This document shows, piece after piece, positions 32,432-42,518 of a stretch of 53,871 nucleotides of DNA (positions within the stretch are counted from its first letter, which is position 1; the number at the start of each line of letters is the position of its first letter). A model generated the notes under the pieces. The model had not been told where the DNA came from and did not search any database. It saw nothing but the letters and a program-made list of their open reading frames with translations. A program made the position numbers and the translations under genes. The stretch lies in assembly GCF_001667585.1 (NCBI RefSeq), contig NZ_LZJZ01000023.1, forward strand, positions 1 to 53,871, given 5' to 3'. The stretch is from Mycobacterium sp. E2733. Its GTDB lineage: Bacteria; Actinomycetota; Actinomycetes; Mycobacteriales; Mycobacteriaceae.

Positions 32432-32437
32432 TACGAT
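32432..32437 (+). promoter_or_regulatory. -10 box (TACGAT) for embAB
   Basis: TACGAT ends 8 bases before GTG 32446. In M. tuberculosis the embC-embA interval holds the embA promoter where ethambutol-associated mutations occur; here the promoter lies downstream of the inserted operon, so embAB should be expressed independently of embC. Confidence 0.45.
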
Positions 32438-32445
32438 CGAGCCTC

Positions 32446-35400
32446 GTGCCCCACGACGATGATCAGCGTTCGCAGCGGATCCCTCGCTTGGTGGCCATCA
32501 TCGCGGGCCTCGTGGGTCTGCTGCTGTGCGCGCTCGTCCCGTTGCTCCCGGTGAAACAGACCACCGCGACGGTGCTGTGGCCGCAGGGCACCACGGATGG
32601 GCACGTCACCCAGATCACCGCGCCCCTGGTGTCCGGGGCGCCGCGCGCGTTGGACATCTCCATCCCGTGCGCGGCGATCGCCACCCTGCCGGCCGCCGGC
32701 GGCCTGGTGGTCTCCACCCTGCCCGCCGGCGGGATGGACGCCGGCAAGAACGGGCTGTTCGTGCGCGCCGACAAGGACCTGGTGGTGGTGGCGTTCCGCG
32801 ACACCGTGGCCGCGGCGGCGCCGCGCCCGGCGGTCGCCGGCGGGGCCTGCAGCGTGTTGCACGCCTGGGCCGACGCGGGCGCGGCGGGCGCGGAGTTCGT
32901 CGGCATGCCCGGCGCCGCCGGGATACTGCCCTCGGAAAAGAAGCCCCAGGTCGGCGGGATCTTTACCGACCTGAAGGTGCCCGCCCAGCCCGGGTTGTCG
33001 GCCCGCGTCGACATCGACACCCGGTTCATCACGGCCCCGACCGCCCTCAAAGAGCTCGCCATGGCCGTGGGCGTGCTGGCCGTCCTGACGGCCGTCATCG
33101 CGCTGGCCGCGCTCGACCGTCGCAGCCGCGGCGGCGGCACGCTGGTCAATTGGCGGTCCCCGATCGCCAGGCTGTCCCGGTACCGCCCTCGGGCGCGCTG
33201 GAGTTCGTGGCGGCGCGTCGGCATCGCCACCTGGATCGCCGACGCCGGAGTGATCGCGACGCTGCTGCTCTGGCACATCATCGGCGCGACCTCGTCCGAC
33301 GACGGCTACAACCTCACCATCGCCCGGGTCGCCCCGAAGGCCGGCTACATCGCCAACTACTACCGCTACTTCGGCACGACCGACGCGCCCTTCGACTGGT
33401 ACCTCGGGGTGCTGTCGAGCCTGGCGTCGGTGAGCACCGCCGGCGTGTGGATGCGGCTGCCCGCCACGCTGGCCGGCATCGCGTGCTGGCTGGTGATCAG
33501 CCACCTGATCCTGCGCAGGCTGGGGCCCGGCAGGGGCGGCCTGGCGGCGAACCGGGTGGCAGTGTTGACCGCGGCCGCGGTGTTCGTGGCCGCCTGGCTG
33601 CCGTTCAACAACGGTCTGCGGCCCGAGCCGCTGATCGCCCTCGGCGTGCTGGTCACCTGGATCCTGGTCGAACGCGCGATCGCGCTGCGGCGCCTGGCCC
33701 CGGCCGCCGTCGCGATCTTCGTCGCGATGCTCACCGCGACACTGGCGCCGCAGGGCCTGATCGCCGTCGCGGCCCTGCTGACGGGGGCGCGGGCCGTCGC
33801 CCAGACGATCCGCCGACGCCGGGCCACCGACGGCCTGCTCGCTCCGCTGGCGGTGCTGGCGGCGTCGCTGTCCCTGATCACCGTCGTGGTGTTCCGCAGT
33901 CAGACGCTGGCGACCGTCGCCGAGTCGGCGCGCATCAAATACAAGGTCGGGCCGACGATCGCGTGGTACCAGGACTGGCTTCGCTACTACTTCCTCACGG
34001 TGGAGTCCAACCCCGACGGGTCGATGGCGAGGCGATTCGCGGTATTGGTGCTGTTGCTGTGCCTGTTCGGGATGCTGGTCATCCTGCTGCGCCGGGGCAG
34101 GGTGCCGGGGGTGGCCAGCGGCCCGGCCTGGCGGCTGATCGGCACCACCGCCGTCGGCCTGTTGCTCTTGACCTTCACCCCGACGAAGTGGGCGGTTCAG
34201 TTCGGCGCGTTCGCCGGACTGACCGGGGCCCTGGGCGCGGTCACCGCGTTCGCCCTCGCGCGGATCGGCTTGCACAACCGCCGCAACCTGACGCTGTACG
34301 TCACGGCCCTGCTGTTCGTGCTGGCGGTCGCGACCTCCGGCATCAACGGCTGGTTCTACGTCGGCAACTACGGGGTGCCGTGGTACGACATCCAGCCGGT
34401 GGTCGCCAGCCACCCGGTGACTTCGATGTTCTTGACGTTGTCCATCCTCACCGGCCTGCTGGCCGCCTGGCAGCACTTCCGGATGGACTACGCCGGGCAC
34501 ACCGAGGTCAAGGACAGCCGGCGCAACCGCGTGCTGGCGTCGACGCCGCTGCTGGTGGTCGCGACCATCATGGTGGTCGGCGAGGTCGCCTCGCTGACCA
34601 AGGGCGTGGTGTTCCGCTACCCGCTCTACACCACCGGCAAGGCCAATCTCGCCGCCATCAGTTCGGGGCTGTCGCCCGCCAGCTGCGCGATGGCCGACGA
34701 CGTGCTGACCGAGCCCGACCCCAACGCCGGCATGCTGCAGCCGGCGCCTGGGCAGACCTTCGGCCCCGACGGCCCGCTCGGCGGCGCCAACCCGGTCGGC
34801 TTCAAACCCGACGGCGTCGGCGACGACCTGAGGTCGTACCCGGTCGTCACCAAACCCGGGGTGGTGAACTCCGACGCGTCACCGAACAAGCCCAACGCCG
34901 CCATGAGTGACTCCGCGGGCACCGCCGGCGGGAAGGGCCCCGCCGGCGTGAACGGCTCGCACGCCGCGCTGCCGTTCGGCCTCGACCCGGCCCGCACCCC
35001 GGTGATGGGCAGCTACGGCGAAAACTCGCTGGCCGCCACCGCCACCTCCGCCTGGTACCAGCTGCCGGCCCGGACCCCGGACCGCCCGATCGTCGTGGTG
35101 TCGGCGTCCGGCGCCATCTGGTCGTACAAGGAGGACGGCACCTTCACCTACGGGCAGTCGCTGAAGGTGCAATGGGGCGTCACCCGCCCCGACGGCACCA
35201 CGCAGCCGCTGGGCGAGGTGCAGCCGATCGACATCGGCCCGGAGCCGGCGTGGCGCAATCTGCGGTTCCCACTGACGTGGGCGCCGCCGGAGGCGAACGT
35301 GGCGCGCATCGTCGCCTACGACCCGAACCTGAGTTCGGATCAGTGGTTCGCGTTCACGCCACCGCGCGTCCCGGTGCTGCAGACGCTGCAGCAATTGATG

Positions 35401-35772
35401 GGATCGCAGACACCGGTGCTGATGGATATCGCGACCGCCGCGAATTTCCCGTGCCAGCGGCCGTTCTCGGAACACCTCGGCGTTGCCGAACTTCCGCAGT
35501 ACCGCATCCTGCCCGATCACAAACAAACGGCGTCGTCGTCGAACGGGTGGCAGGCCAGCGAGGCCGGTGGGCCGTTCCTGTTCCTGCAGACCATGCTGCG
35601 CACCTCAACGATCTCGACGTATCTGCGTGGCGACTGGTATCGCGACTGGGGATCCGTGGAGCAGTACTTCCCGTTGGTGCCGGCTGATCAGGCGCCGGAG
35701 GCCGTTATCGAACAGGGTGTGATGACAGTGCACGGCTGGAGCCGGCAGGGACCGATTCGGGCGCTCCCATGA
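32446..35772 (+). CDS. embA: Arabinosyltransferase EmbA (Rv3794)
   Basis: 1108 residues (1094 in M. tuberculosis). GT53 enzyme that works with EmbB on the terminal hexa-arabinofuranosyl motif of arabinogalactan. Seen: [10 protein letters not shown] after the first helix, [15 protein letters not shown], catalytic [14 protein letters not shown] with SDDGY at 284-288, [16 protein letters not shown], and C-terminal [20 protein letters not shown] and [12 protein letters not shown]. The start is GTG 32446, matching the PHD N terminus known from M. tuberculosis. The extra length lies mostly in the loop at 225-260. The stop overlaps embB by four bases. Confidence 0.96.
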   Translation: MPHDDDQRSQRIPRLVAIIAGLVGLLLCALVPLLPVKQTTATVLWPQGTTDGHVTQITAPLVSGAPRALDISIPCAAIATLPAAGGLVVSTLPAGGMDAGKNGLFVRADKDLVVVAFRDTVAAAAPRPAVAGGACSVLHAWADAGAAGAEFVGMPGAAGILPSEKKPQVGGIFTDLKVPAQPGLSARVDIDTRFITAPTALKELAMAVGVLAVLTAVIALAALDRRSRGGGTLVNWRSPIARLSRYRPRARWSSWRRVGIATWIADAGVIATLLLWHIIGATSSDDGYNLTIARVAPKAGYIANYYRYFGTTDAPFDWYLGVLSSLASVSTAGVWMRLPATLAGIACWLVISHLILRRLGPGRGGLAANRVAVLTAAAVFVAAWLPFNNGLRPEPLIALGVLVTWILVERAIALRRLAPAAVAIFVAMLTATLAPQGLIAVAALLTGARAVAQTIRRRRATDGLLAPLAVLAASLSLITVVVFRSQTLATVAESARIKYKVGPTIAWYQDWLRYYFLTVESNPDGSMARRFAVLVLLLCLFGMLVILLRRGRVPGVASGPAWRLIGTTAVGLLLLTFTPTKWAVQFGAFAGLTGALGAVTAFALARIGLHNRRNLTLYVTALLFVLAVATSGINGWFYVGNYGVPWYDIQPVVASHPVTSMFLTLSILTGLLAAWQHFRMDYAGHTEVKDSRRNRVLASTPLLVVATIMVVGEVASLTKGVVFRYPLYTTGKANLAAISSGLSPASCAMADDVLTEPDPNAGMLQPAPGQTFGPDGPLGGANPVGFKPDGVGDDLRSYPVVTKPGVVNSDASPNKPNAAMSDSAGTAGGKGPAGVNGSHAALPFGLDPARTPVMGSYGENSLAATATSAWYQLPARTPDRPIVVVSASGAIWSYKEDGTFTYGQSLKVQWGVTRPDGTTQPLGEVQPIDIGPEPAWRNLRFPLTWAPPEANVARIVAYDPNLSSDQWFAFTPPRVPVLQTLQQLMGSQTPVLMDIATAANFPCQRPFSEHLGVAELPQYRILPDHKQTASSSNGWQASEAGGPFLFLQTMLRTSTISTYLRGDWYRDWGSVEQYFPLVPADQAPEAVIEQGVMTVHGWSRQGPIRALP

Positions 35773-38700
35773 GCATGACGACCGTCAAGGACGTGCGGGT
35801 GACGCGCTGGGTGGCGACCGTCGCCGGCCTGATCGGGTTCGTGCTGTCGGTGGCCACCCCGCTGTTGCCCGTCGTGCAGACCACCGCGACCCTGAACTGG
35901 CCACAGAACGGCCAACTGAATAGCGTTACCGCACCGCTGATTTCGCTCACCCCGGTCGACGTGACGGCAACCGTGCCGTGCTCTGCGGTGCGCGGCCTGC
36001 CGCCGGAGGGCGGCGTGGTGTTGAGCACTGCCCCCAAAAAGGGCAAAGATGCCGCGCTCAACGCGTTGTTCGTCGTCGTCAACGCCAAGCGGGTGGACGT
36101 CACCGACCGCAATGTGGTGATCGCCAGCGCTTCCCGAGATCAGGTGGCAGGAGCCGCAGGTGCCCCCGGCTGTTCCAGAATCGAGATCACCTCGACCAAA
36201 GCCGGCGCCTTCGCCACCTTCGTCGGGCTGACCGATCCGGCGGGGAAACCTATCAGCGGCGGTTTCCCCGATCCGAACCTGCGGCCACAGATCGTGGGAG
36301 TGTTCACCGACCTGACCGGCCCCGCCCCACCGGATTTGAAGCTCTCGGCCACCATCGACACGCGGTTCTCCACCACCCCAACGACTTTGAAACTGGCCGC
36401 GATGGTGGTGGCGATTCTGTCCACGATCGTTGCGCTGGTCGCGCTGTGGCGCCTCGACCAGCTGGACGGTCACCGGATGCGCCGGCTCATCCCCGCGAAC
36501 TGGCGCACCTTCACCCTGGCCGATGTCGTGGTGATCTTCGGCTTCCTGCTCTGGCATGTGATCGGCGCCAACTCGTCCGACGACGGCTACATCCTGGGCA
36601 TGGCCCGGGTCGCCGACCACGCCGGCTACATGTCGAATTACTTCCGCTGGTTCGGCAGCCCCGAGGACCCCTTCGGCTGGTACTACAACCTGCTGGCGCT
36701 GATGACCCACGTCAGCGACGCCAGCCTGTGGATGCGGTTGCCGGACCTGATCGCGGGAATCGTGTGCTGGCTGCTGCTTTCGCGTGAGGTGCTGCCCCGG
36801 TTGGGGCCCGCGGTGGCCTCCAGCAAGGCGGCGAACTGGGCGGCCGGCATGGTGCTGCTGACGGCATGGATGCCGTTCGACAACGGTCTGCGCCCTGAAC
36901 CGATCATCGCCGTCGGGTCGCTGATCACCTATGTGCTGATCGAGCGCTCCATGCGCTACAGCCGGCTGACGCCGGCCGCGCTGGCCGTCATCACCGCGGC
37001 GTTCACCCTCGGAGTCCAGCCCACCGGGCTGATCGCGGTGGCCGCGCTGGTCGCCGGTGGCCGCCCGATCCTGCGCATCCTGGTCCGCCGCCATCGCCTG
37101 GTCGGCACCTGGCCGCTGGTGGCACCCATGCTGGCCGCCGGCACGGTGATCCTGACCGTGGTCTTCGCCGATCAGACGCTGTCAACGGTGTTGGAAGCCA
37201 CCAGGATTCGCACCGACATCGGGCCCAGCCAGGCCTGGTACACCGAAAACCTGCGCTACTACTACCTGATTCTGCCCACCGTCGACGGATCGCTCTCCCG
37301 CCGCTTCGGCTTCCTGATCACCGCGCTGTGCCTCTTTACGGCCGTGTTCATCATGTTGCGGCGCAAGCGGGTTCCCGGTGTGGCCCGCGGACCGGCGTGG
37401 CGACTGATGGGCGTCATCTTCGGCACTATGTTCTTCCTGATGTTCACGCCCACCAAGTGGGTGCACCACTTCGGGTTGTTCGCGGCGGTGGGCGCCGCGA
37501 TGGCCGCGCTGACGACGGTGCTGGTGTCGCATGAGGTGCTGCGCTGGTCGCGCAACCGGATGGCGTTCCTGGCGGCCGTGCTTTTCATTTTGGCGCTGTG
37601 CTTCGCCACCACGAACGGCTGGTGGTACGTCTCCAGCTATGGCGTCCCATTCAACAGCAGCATGCCGAAAATCGGCGGAATCACGGTCAGCACAATCTTT
37701 TTCGCTTTATTCGCCATTGCCGCCCTGTGGGCGATGTACCTGCACTTCGCATCCAGGAGCCGCGGCGAAGGACGACTGGCACGGCTGGTGACGGCAGCGC
37801 CCATCCCTATCGCAGCGGGATTCATGGCGGCGGTATTCATCGCGTCGATGACGGCCGGCATCGTGCGGCAGTACCCCACCTACTCCAACGCCTGGGACAA
37901 CCTACGGGAATTCAGCGGCGGTTGCGGTCTGGCCGACGACGTGCTCGTCGAACCGGACAGCAACGCCGGCTTCATGGCGCCCCTGCCCGACGATTACGGC
38001 CCGCTGGGCCCACTGGGTGGCGTCAACCCGACCGGGTTCACCCCCAACGGCGTACCGGATCGTACGCTGGCCGAATCGGTCAAGGAGACGTCGGTGCCGC
38101 AGCCCGGTACCGACTACGACTGGGACGCGCCGCTCAAGCTGACGACACCGGGCATCAACGGATCGACGGTGCCGCTGCCGTACGGCCTCAACCCCGAACA
38201 GGTCCCGCTCGCGGGCAGCTACACCAGCGGCCCGCAACGACAGAGCAAGCTGACCTCGGCGTGGTACCAGCTGCCGAAGCCCGACGCCGGACACCCGCTG
38301 GTGGTGGTGACCGCCGCAGGGACCATCGCCGGCAACAGCATCCTGCACCACCACACCAATGGACAGACCGTGGAATTGGAATTCGGCAGGCCAGGCCCCG
38401 GCGGCGCCGTCCTTCCGGCCGGCCGCCTGGTGCCTTATGACCTGTACGGCGAGCAACCGAAGGTGTGGCGGAACCTGCGCTTCGCGCGCTCCCAGATGCC
38501 CGGCGACGCGGTCGCGGTGCGGGTGGTCGCCGAGGACCTGTCCCTGACGCCGGACGACTGGATCGCACTGACCCCACCGCGGGTGCCGGAGCTGCGCTCG
38601 TTGCAGGAGTACGTGGGCTCGACACAGCCGGTTCTGATGGACTGGGCGGTCGGGTTGGCCTTCCCGTGTCAGCAGCCGATGCTGCACGTCAACGGTGTCA

Positions 38701-38978
38701 CCGAGATCCCCAAGTTCCGGATCACCCCGGACTACAACGCCAAGAAGCAGGACACCGACACCTGGCAGGACGGGGTCAACGGCGGCCTGCTGGGCATCAC
38801 CGATCTGCTGTTGAGGGCTCATGTGATGTCGACCTACCTGTCCCATGACTGGGGCCGCGACTGGGGATCGCTGCGCAAGTTCGACACCATCGCCGATGCG
38901 CATCCCGCGCAGATCGACCTCGGCACCGCTACGCGCAGCGGGTGGTGGTCCCCGGGGCCGATCCGCATTAAGCCCTAG
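35769..38978 (+). CDS. embB: Arabinosyltransferase EmbB (Rv3795), ethambutol target
   Basis: 1069 residues; M. tuberculosis EmbB has 1098, the difference being a longer N terminus there. Seen: [12 protein letters not shown], catalytic [28 protein letters not shown] from residue 267. Asp271 corresponds to Asp299 and Met278 (codon ATG 36600-36602) to Met306, the position most often mutated in ethambutol-resistant M. tuberculosis; it is wild-type here. The rest of this loop agrees with my recollection of the M. tuberculosis sequence. C-terminal [12 protein letters not shown] and [14 protein letters not shown] complete the protein. ATG 35769 overlaps the embA stop as ATGA. Confidence 0.97.
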   Translation: MSMTTVKDVRVTRWVATVAGLIGFVLSVATPLLPVVQTTATLNWPQNGQLNSVTAPLISLTPVDVTATVPCSAVRGLPPEGGVVLSTAPKKGKDAALNALFVVVNAKRVDVTDRNVVIASASRDQVAGAAGAPGCSRIEITSTKAGAFATFVGLTDPAGKPISGGFPDPNLRPQIVGVFTDLTGPAPPDLKLSATIDTRFSTTPTTLKLAAMVVAILSTIVALVALWRLDQLDGHRMRRLIPANWRTFTLADVVVIFGFLLWHVIGANSSDDGYILGMARVADHAGYMSNYFRWFGSPEDPFGWYYNLLALMTHVSDASLWMRLPDLIAGIVCWLLLSREVLPRLGPAVASSKAANWAAGMVLLTAWMPFDNGLRPEPIIAVGSLITYVLIERSMRYSRLTPAALAVITAAFTLGVQPTGLIAVAALVAGGRPILRILVRRHRLVGTWPLVAPMLAAGTVILTVVFADQTLSTVLEATRIRTDIGPSQAWYTENLRYYYLILPTVDGSLSRRFGFLITALCLFTAVFIMLRRKRVPGVARGPAWRLMGVIFGTMFFLMFTPTKWVHHFGLFAAVGAAMAALTTVLVSHEVLRWSRNRMAFLAAVLFILALCFATTNGWWYVSSYGVPFNSSMPKIGGITVSTIFFALFAIAALWAMYLHFASRSRGEGRLARLVTAAPIPIAAGFMAAVFIASMTAGIVRQYPTYSNAWDNLREFSGGCGLADDVLVEPDSNAGFMAPLPDDYGPLGPLGGVNPTGFTPNGVPDRTLAESVKETSVPQPGTDYDWDAPLKLTTPGINGSTVPLPYGLNPEQVPLAGSYTSGPQRQSKLTSAWYQLPKPDAGHPLVVVTAAGTIAGNSILHHHTNGQTVELEFGRPGPGGAVLPAGRLVPYDLYGEQPKVWRNLRFARSQMPGDAVAVRVVAEDLSLTPDDWIALTPPRVPELRSLQEYVGSTQPVLMDWAVGLAFPCQQPMLHVNGVTEIPKFRITPDYNAKKQDTDTWQDGVNGGLLGITDLLLRAHVMSTYLSHDWGRDWGSLRKFDTIADAHPAQIDLGTATRSGWWSPGPIRIKP

Positions 38979-38984
38979 CGCTTT

Positions 38985-39002
38985 TTAAGGCTTCGCCCTT
39001 AA
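38985..39002 (+). terminator. Weak terminator hairpin after embB
   Basis: TTAAGG (38985-38990) pairs with CCTTAA (38997-39002) around CTTCGC. The six-base stem is short and there is no T run after it, so the call is tentative. Confidence 0.3.
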
Positions 39003-39096
39003 TTGGTCAGCCGCCAAATAGCCGCTCAAATTAACGGTCGAGTAATTGCCGGAAAAAGGTTTAATCCCGCCGATTGTGGGTTAATACCTATTCCGC

Positions 39097-39112
39097 TGTG
39101 ATCCAGTTCACA
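39097..39112. promoter_or_regulatory. Perfect CRP-type palindrome (TGTGA-N6-TCACA)
   Basis: The 16 bases TGTGATCCAGTTCACA match the cAMP receptor protein consensus used by mycobacterial CRP (Rv3676 type) at all ten defined positions. The site ends 20 bases before ATG 39132. So close to the start, binding could either repress or, if the transcript starts near the ATG, activate from about -27. Confidence 0.6.
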
Positions 39113-39131
39113 CGGACAAATAGGCGGCCCA

Positions 39132-39638
39132 ATGCACGCGCTGACGCGACTCGGGACATGTGCGGCGGCGATCACCGTGGTGATCACCCCGGCGGCGACG
39201 TTCGAAATTACCAAAGCCGCCGCCGAGGGCGGCACCACGGTGGCCCTGGACAACTATTACCGGCGCTGCGATTTCAGTCGCGTCAGCGTCGCCCCCAAGG
39301 TGCCTCGCCCGGGGCTGGGCACCGGGTCGGCCCTGATCCATACCTCCGGGTCAAGAGCGGTCGCGGAGGTGCATCTGTACGACGAGCCCGAGCCGGGCAG
39401 CCACTTCGACGTCGGGCTCATCCAGATGCCGCGGCCGTCGTCGAGCACCTGCGGGCCGGGTGATCCGGGCACCGCCTTCTCCGGCATGGACATCGACGCG
39501 GCGGGCAACGGAACGGCGACGGTGCAAGACACCATTCGGCCCGGCACCACGGGCGTGTGGGTGATTATCGAGCGGGCGAACACCAACTCGCAGAATCCGG
39601 CGGAGTTTTACACCTCGGAGTTCGTGGCACCGGTATAA
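39132..39638 (+). CDS. Secreted protein of unknown function
   Basis: 168 residues. N-terminal export signal (hydrophobic about 5-24, cleavage probably near 24-30), then a beta-rich domain with two cysteines (46 and 106): LDNYYRRCDFSRVSVAP, AVAEVHLYDEPEPGSHFDVGLIQMPRP, GTATVQDTIRPGTTGVWVIIER. I do not recognise a named family. It occupies the place between embB and fadE35 where M. tuberculosis has Rv3796, which it does not resemble as far as I recall. The perfect CRP palindrome upstream suggests cAMP control. Confidence 0.75.
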   Translation: MHALTRLGTCAAAITVVITPAATFEITKAAAEGGTTVALDNYYRRCDFSRVSVAPKVPRPGLGTGSALIHTSGSRAVAEVHLYDEPEPGSHFDVGLIQMPRPSSSTCGPGDPGTAFSGMDIDAAGNGTATVQDTIRPGTTGVWVIIERANTNSQNPAEFYTSEFVAPV

Positions 39639-39658
39639 GCCGGGGCCGCCTGCAGCGA

Positions 39659-39672
39659 GTGCCATAAGTCCC
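39659..39672. promoter_or_regulatory. DosR-like box
   Basis: The sequence GTGCCATAAGTCCC matches the mycobacterial dormancy box GGGCCNNAAGTCCC at 11 of 12 defined positions. It lies 75 bases upstream of the four-helix membrane protein start (39747), a distance usual for DosR-activated genes. Confidence 0.45.
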
Positions 39673-39746
39673 TATCTCGACGCCGTGGCGAAGTGCTCCG
39701 ATAAAGGGGACCGCCGAATGACCGGCGCCGGATGAAAGGTACGGCA

Positions 39747-40214
39747 ATGAACGCTCCACACGAATCGCAGACCGCGACACGCTTTTTCTCCCGCGTGCTC
39801 GGTCCCTTCCTCATCATTGTCGATGTGACCGCGGTGGCGCGCTCGTCCGACATGCAGTCCCTGCTGTCGCAGTTCGAGGCGAACTCGATGTGGACGTTCG
39901 TCACCGGCGCCTTCATCTTGCTGCTCGGCCTGACCATTGTCGCCGCTCACCAGAGCTGGCGCGGCGCCGCGGCGATCATCGTCTCCCTGCTCGGCTGGCT
40001 GATCGTTCTGCGGGGTCTGCTACTGGTGGCCTTCCCCAAGTTCTTCGCCTCGCTGGCCAACGACATGATCGGCGCGCAAGGCTGGTGGATCACCGCGTGC
40101 ATCGTCTTCGCCCTGGTCGGTGTCTACCTGACCTACGTCGGCTGGGCACCGGCACCCACGCGGCCGACTTCGCAACCGGCAGCGACCAACCCGGATCTGC
40201 CGCGAGCCGCGTGA
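39747..40214 (+). CDS. Four-helix integral membrane protein
   Basis: 155 residues with four hydrophobic segments (about 17-30, 51-70, 73-92, 110-132) and a Pro/Thr-rich C-terminal tail. No catalytic motif is seen and I do not recognise the family. ATG 39747 is chosen because GAAAGG (39735-39740) precedes it; an ATG five codons upstream overlaps that site. The stop overlaps the FHA gene as GTGA, so the two are coupled. A DosR-like box upstream suggests induction by hypoxia or nitric oxide (inference). Confidence 0.7.
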   Translation: MNAPHESQTATRFFSRVLGPFLIIVDVTAVARSSDMQSLLSQFEANSMWTFVTGAFILLLGLTIVAAHQSWRGAAAIIVSLLGWLIVLRGLLLVAFPKFFASLANDMIGAQGWWITACIVFALVGVYLTYVGWAPAPTRPTSQPAATNPDLPRAA

Positions 40215-40654
40215 GCAACACCGGGTCTACACCGAACCGGCCGACCCAGCGCGAGGGCTCGGAGGAACTCACCGGCGACATCGGCACTGAGTTGCCGACC
40301 GAGTTCGCCGCACCGGCCACCGCCGCCGCGGCGCTCGAGGACACGCCGACACTGAGCCCGGGCTCGGCGTTGCTCGTCGTCACGCGCGGACCCAACGCCG
40401 GCTCACGGTTCGCCTTGACCCAGCCCGTCATGTCGGCGGGCCGGCATCCGGAAAGCGACATCTACCTCGACGACATCACCGTCAGCCGCCGGCACGCCGA
40501 ATTGCGCAGCGAGGGTGGCCAATTCCGCATCGTCGACGTGGGCAGCATGAACCACACCTATCTGAACCGGGAACCCGTCGACTCGGCGGTGCTGACCAAC
40601 GGTGACGAGATCCAGATCGGCAGGGTTCGTCTGGTCTTCCTCACGGGCGCGTAG
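40211..40654 (+). CDS. FHA-domain protein, GarA paralogue without the ETTS switch
   Basis: 147 residues. The FHA part (50-147) is very close to GarA (Rv1827): SPGSALLVVTRGPNAGSRF, SAGRHPESDIYLDDITVSRRHAEL with Arg78 and Ser92, VDVGSMNHTYLNREPVDSAVL and NGDEIQIGRVRLVFLTGA. GarA controls 2-oxoglutarate metabolism and is switched by phosphorylation of a Thr in an N-terminal ETTS motif; that motif is missing here, the N terminus being a different Thr/Glu/Ala-rich 48 residues. The phosphothreonine-pocket loop reads NH (114-115) rather than NG. GTG 40211 overlaps the previous gene. Confidence 0.85.
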   Translation: MSNTGSTPNRPTQREGSEELTGDIGTELPTEFAAPATAAAALEDTPTLSPGSALLVVTRGPNAGSRFALTQPVMSAGRHPESDIYLDDITVSRRHAELRSEGGQFRIVDVGSMNHTYLNREPVDSAVLTNGDEIQIGRVRLVFLTGA

Positions 40655-40657
40655 CGT
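40652..40657 (+). promoter_or_regulatory. -10 box (TAGCGT) for fadE35
   Basis: TAGCGT, which includes the FHA stop codon, ends 7 bases before ATG 40665. It fits TANNNT and a leaderless start. Confidence 0.4.
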
Positions 40658-40664
40658 CTCTCTC

Positions 40665-42437
40665 ATGAGCGACTACCCCGTAGAGGCGGTGGACAGGCTG
40701 CCCTTCTCCACGGGGGAGAAGTCGCAGCGCTACCAAACCGAAAACTACCGCGGGGCCGTGGGTCTCAACTGGTACGTCACCGATCCCACCCTGCAGTTCA
40801 CCATGGCGTACTACCTGCAACCGGACGAACTGGCGGTCGTAGAGCCGCATCTGGTGCGCATGGGCGAGCTGATGGGCGGTCCGGTCGCGCGCTGGGCGGA
40901 GGAGACCGACCACAACCCGCCCCGCCTGGAGCGCTACGACCGCTGGGGACACGACGTCAGCCAGGTCGTCATGCCGGCCTCCTTCACCCAGTCCAAGCGC
41001 GCGGTCCTGGATGCCCAGCAGGCCCTGCGTGACGACGCGCGCGCCGCCGAGGTGAGCTCGGGCCTGGGCCTGTTCGCGTCCAACTATCTGCTCAACCAGG
41101 CCGATATCGGGATGGGCTGCGCGCTGGGCACGGGCGGCGGCATGGTCCAGTCGCTGGTGGCCGCGTACGCGCCGGCCGACGTGCGAGAGCACGTGCTGGC
41201 CAAGTTCGCCTCCGGCGAGTGGGCAGGCGAGACGGCTCAGCTGCTGACCGAACGCACCGGCGGCTCGGACCTGGGCGCGCTCGAGACGACGGCAACCCGC
41301 TCCGATGATGCGTGGATCCTCAACGGCCTCAAGTGGTTTGCCTCCAACTGCGCGGGCCAGGCGTTCGTCGTGATGGCCAAGCCGGAGGGCGCGCCCGACT
41401 CATCGCGTGGCGTCGCCAACTTCCTCGTGCTGCACACCCGCCGCGACGGGTCGCGCAACGGGGTGCGGGTGCGCCGCCTGAAGGACAAGCTCGGCACCCG
41501 ATCGGTGGCCTCGGGCGAGGTGGAATTCGTTGACGCCGAGGCCTTTCTGCTGTCCGGCGAGCCCACCGGCGAGGCAGGGCCGTCGGACGGCAAGGGGCTG
41601 GGCCGCATGATGGAGCTGACCAACGCCGCGCGCCTCGGCATCGCCCTGTTCGGGCTGGGCAACGCGCGCCGCGCCCTGGTCGAGTCGCTGTGTTACGCCC
41701 GGCGGCGGCACGCGTTCGGGGGCGCGCTCATCGACAAGCCGCTGATGCGGCGCAAGCTCGCTGAACTGGTCGTCGACGTCGAAGCCGCGCAGGCAATGGT
41801 TTTCGACGGCACCGGCGCCACCAACCACCGCCAGCCCCGCAGCATGCGGCAGCGCATCGCCGTGCCGGTCACCAAGCTCAAGGTCTGCCGGCTCGGGATC
41901 ACCGCCGCGTCCGACGCGATCGAAATCCACGGCGGCAACGGCTATATCGAGACCTGGCCGGTGGCCCGGCTGCTGCGCGACGCGCAGGTGAACACCATCT
42001 GGGAAGGGCCCGACAACATCCTCTGCCTGGATGTGCGGCGCGGCATCGAGCAGACCCGCGCGCACGAGACGTTGTTGGCGCGCCTGCGCGACGCGGTGTC
42101 GGTTTCCGATGACGAAGACACCACCCGGCTGGTCGCCGGGCGCATCGAGGATCTGGACGCGGCGATCACGGCGTGGTCCAAACTGGACCGCGACGTGGCC
42201 GAGGCGCGGCTGTTCCCGCTCGCCCAATTCATGGGCGACGTGTACGGCGCGGCGCTGCTCACCGAGCAGGCCGCCTGGGAGCGTGCGACCCGCGGCGGGG
42301 AGCGCAAGGCGCTGGTCGCCCGGCTCTACGCGCAGCGGTATCTCGCCGACCGCGGGGCGCTGCGCGGCATCGACGCCGACGGCGACGAGGCGTTGGAGCG
42401 ATTCGACGAACTGATCGACGGCGCGCTGACCTGCTAG
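40665..42437 (+). CDS. fadE35: Acyl-CoA dehydrogenase FadE35 (AidB-like, Rv3797)
   Basis: 590 residues, close to M. tuberculosis FadE35. FAD-dependent acyl-CoA dehydrogenase of the larger AidB-like type. Seen: TERTGGSDLGALETTATR (flavin contact), LKDKLGTRSVASGEVEFVDAEAFLL, RLGIALFGLGNARRALVESLCYARRRHAFG, EIHGGNGYIETWPVARLLRDAQVNTIWEGPDNI with the candidate catalytic acid, and an extra C-terminal helical domain. Substrate unknown. In M. tuberculosis IS1557 separates it from accD4; here the interval holds only a palindrome. Confidence 0.92.
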   Translation: MSDYPVEAVDRLPFSTGEKSQRYQTENYRGAVGLNWYVTDPTLQFTMAYYLQPDELAVVEPHLVRMGELMGGPVARWAEETDHNPPRLERYDRWGHDVSQVVMPASFTQSKRAVLDAQQALRDDARAAEVSSGLGLFASNYLLNQADIGMGCALGTGGGMVQSLVAAYAPADVREHVLAKFASGEWAGETAQLLTERTGGSDLGALETTATRSDDAWILNGLKWFASNCAGQAFVVMAKPEGAPDSSRGVANFLVLHTRRDGSRNGVRVRRLKDKLGTRSVASGEVEFVDAEAFLLSGEPTGEAGPSDGKGLGRMMELTNAARLGIALFGLGNARRALVESLCYARRRHAFGGALIDKPLMRRKLAELVVDVEAAQAMVFDGTGATNHRQPRSMRQRIAVPVTKLKVCRLGITAASDAIEIHGGNGYIETWPVARLLRDAQVNTIWEGPDNILCLDVRRGIEQTRAHETLLARLRDAVSVSDDEDTTRLVAGRIEDLDAAITAWSKLDRDVAEARLFPLAQFMGDVYGAALLTEQAAWERATRGGERKALVARLYAQRYLADRGALRGIDADGDEALERFDELIDGALTC

Positions 42438-42449
42438 CGAGCTGGCGCT

Positions 42450-42511
42450 CGCGAGCAGACACAAAATAGCCCAATCCGGATGTCGTAAGGGCGATTTTGT
42501 GTCTGCTCGCG
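42450..42511. terminator. Long palindrome between fadE35 and accD4
   Basis: Arms 42450-42472 and 42489-42511 (CGCGAGCAGACACAAAAT plus AGCCC and the complement) match at 22 of 23 positions around a 16-base loop, followed by GGAAAAAAC. It lies between convergent genes and is a strong bidirectional terminator candidate or dispersed repeat. Confidence 0.6.
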
Positions 42512-42518
42512 GAAAAAA

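Noticed and set aside
32431..34500. A 689-codon minus-strand frame opposite embA
   Set aside because: Same reason: EmbA is clear on the plus strand and the antisense product resembles nothing.
36567..36700. Natural ethambutol-resistance substitutions in EmbB
   Set aside because: The loop around Met278 (Met306 of M. tuberculosis) agrees with the susceptible sequence as I recall it.
42438..42518. An insertion sequence between fadE35 and accD4, as IS1557 in M. tuberculosis
   Set aside because: The gap is 81 bases and contains only the palindrome. No transposase is found anywhere in the window.
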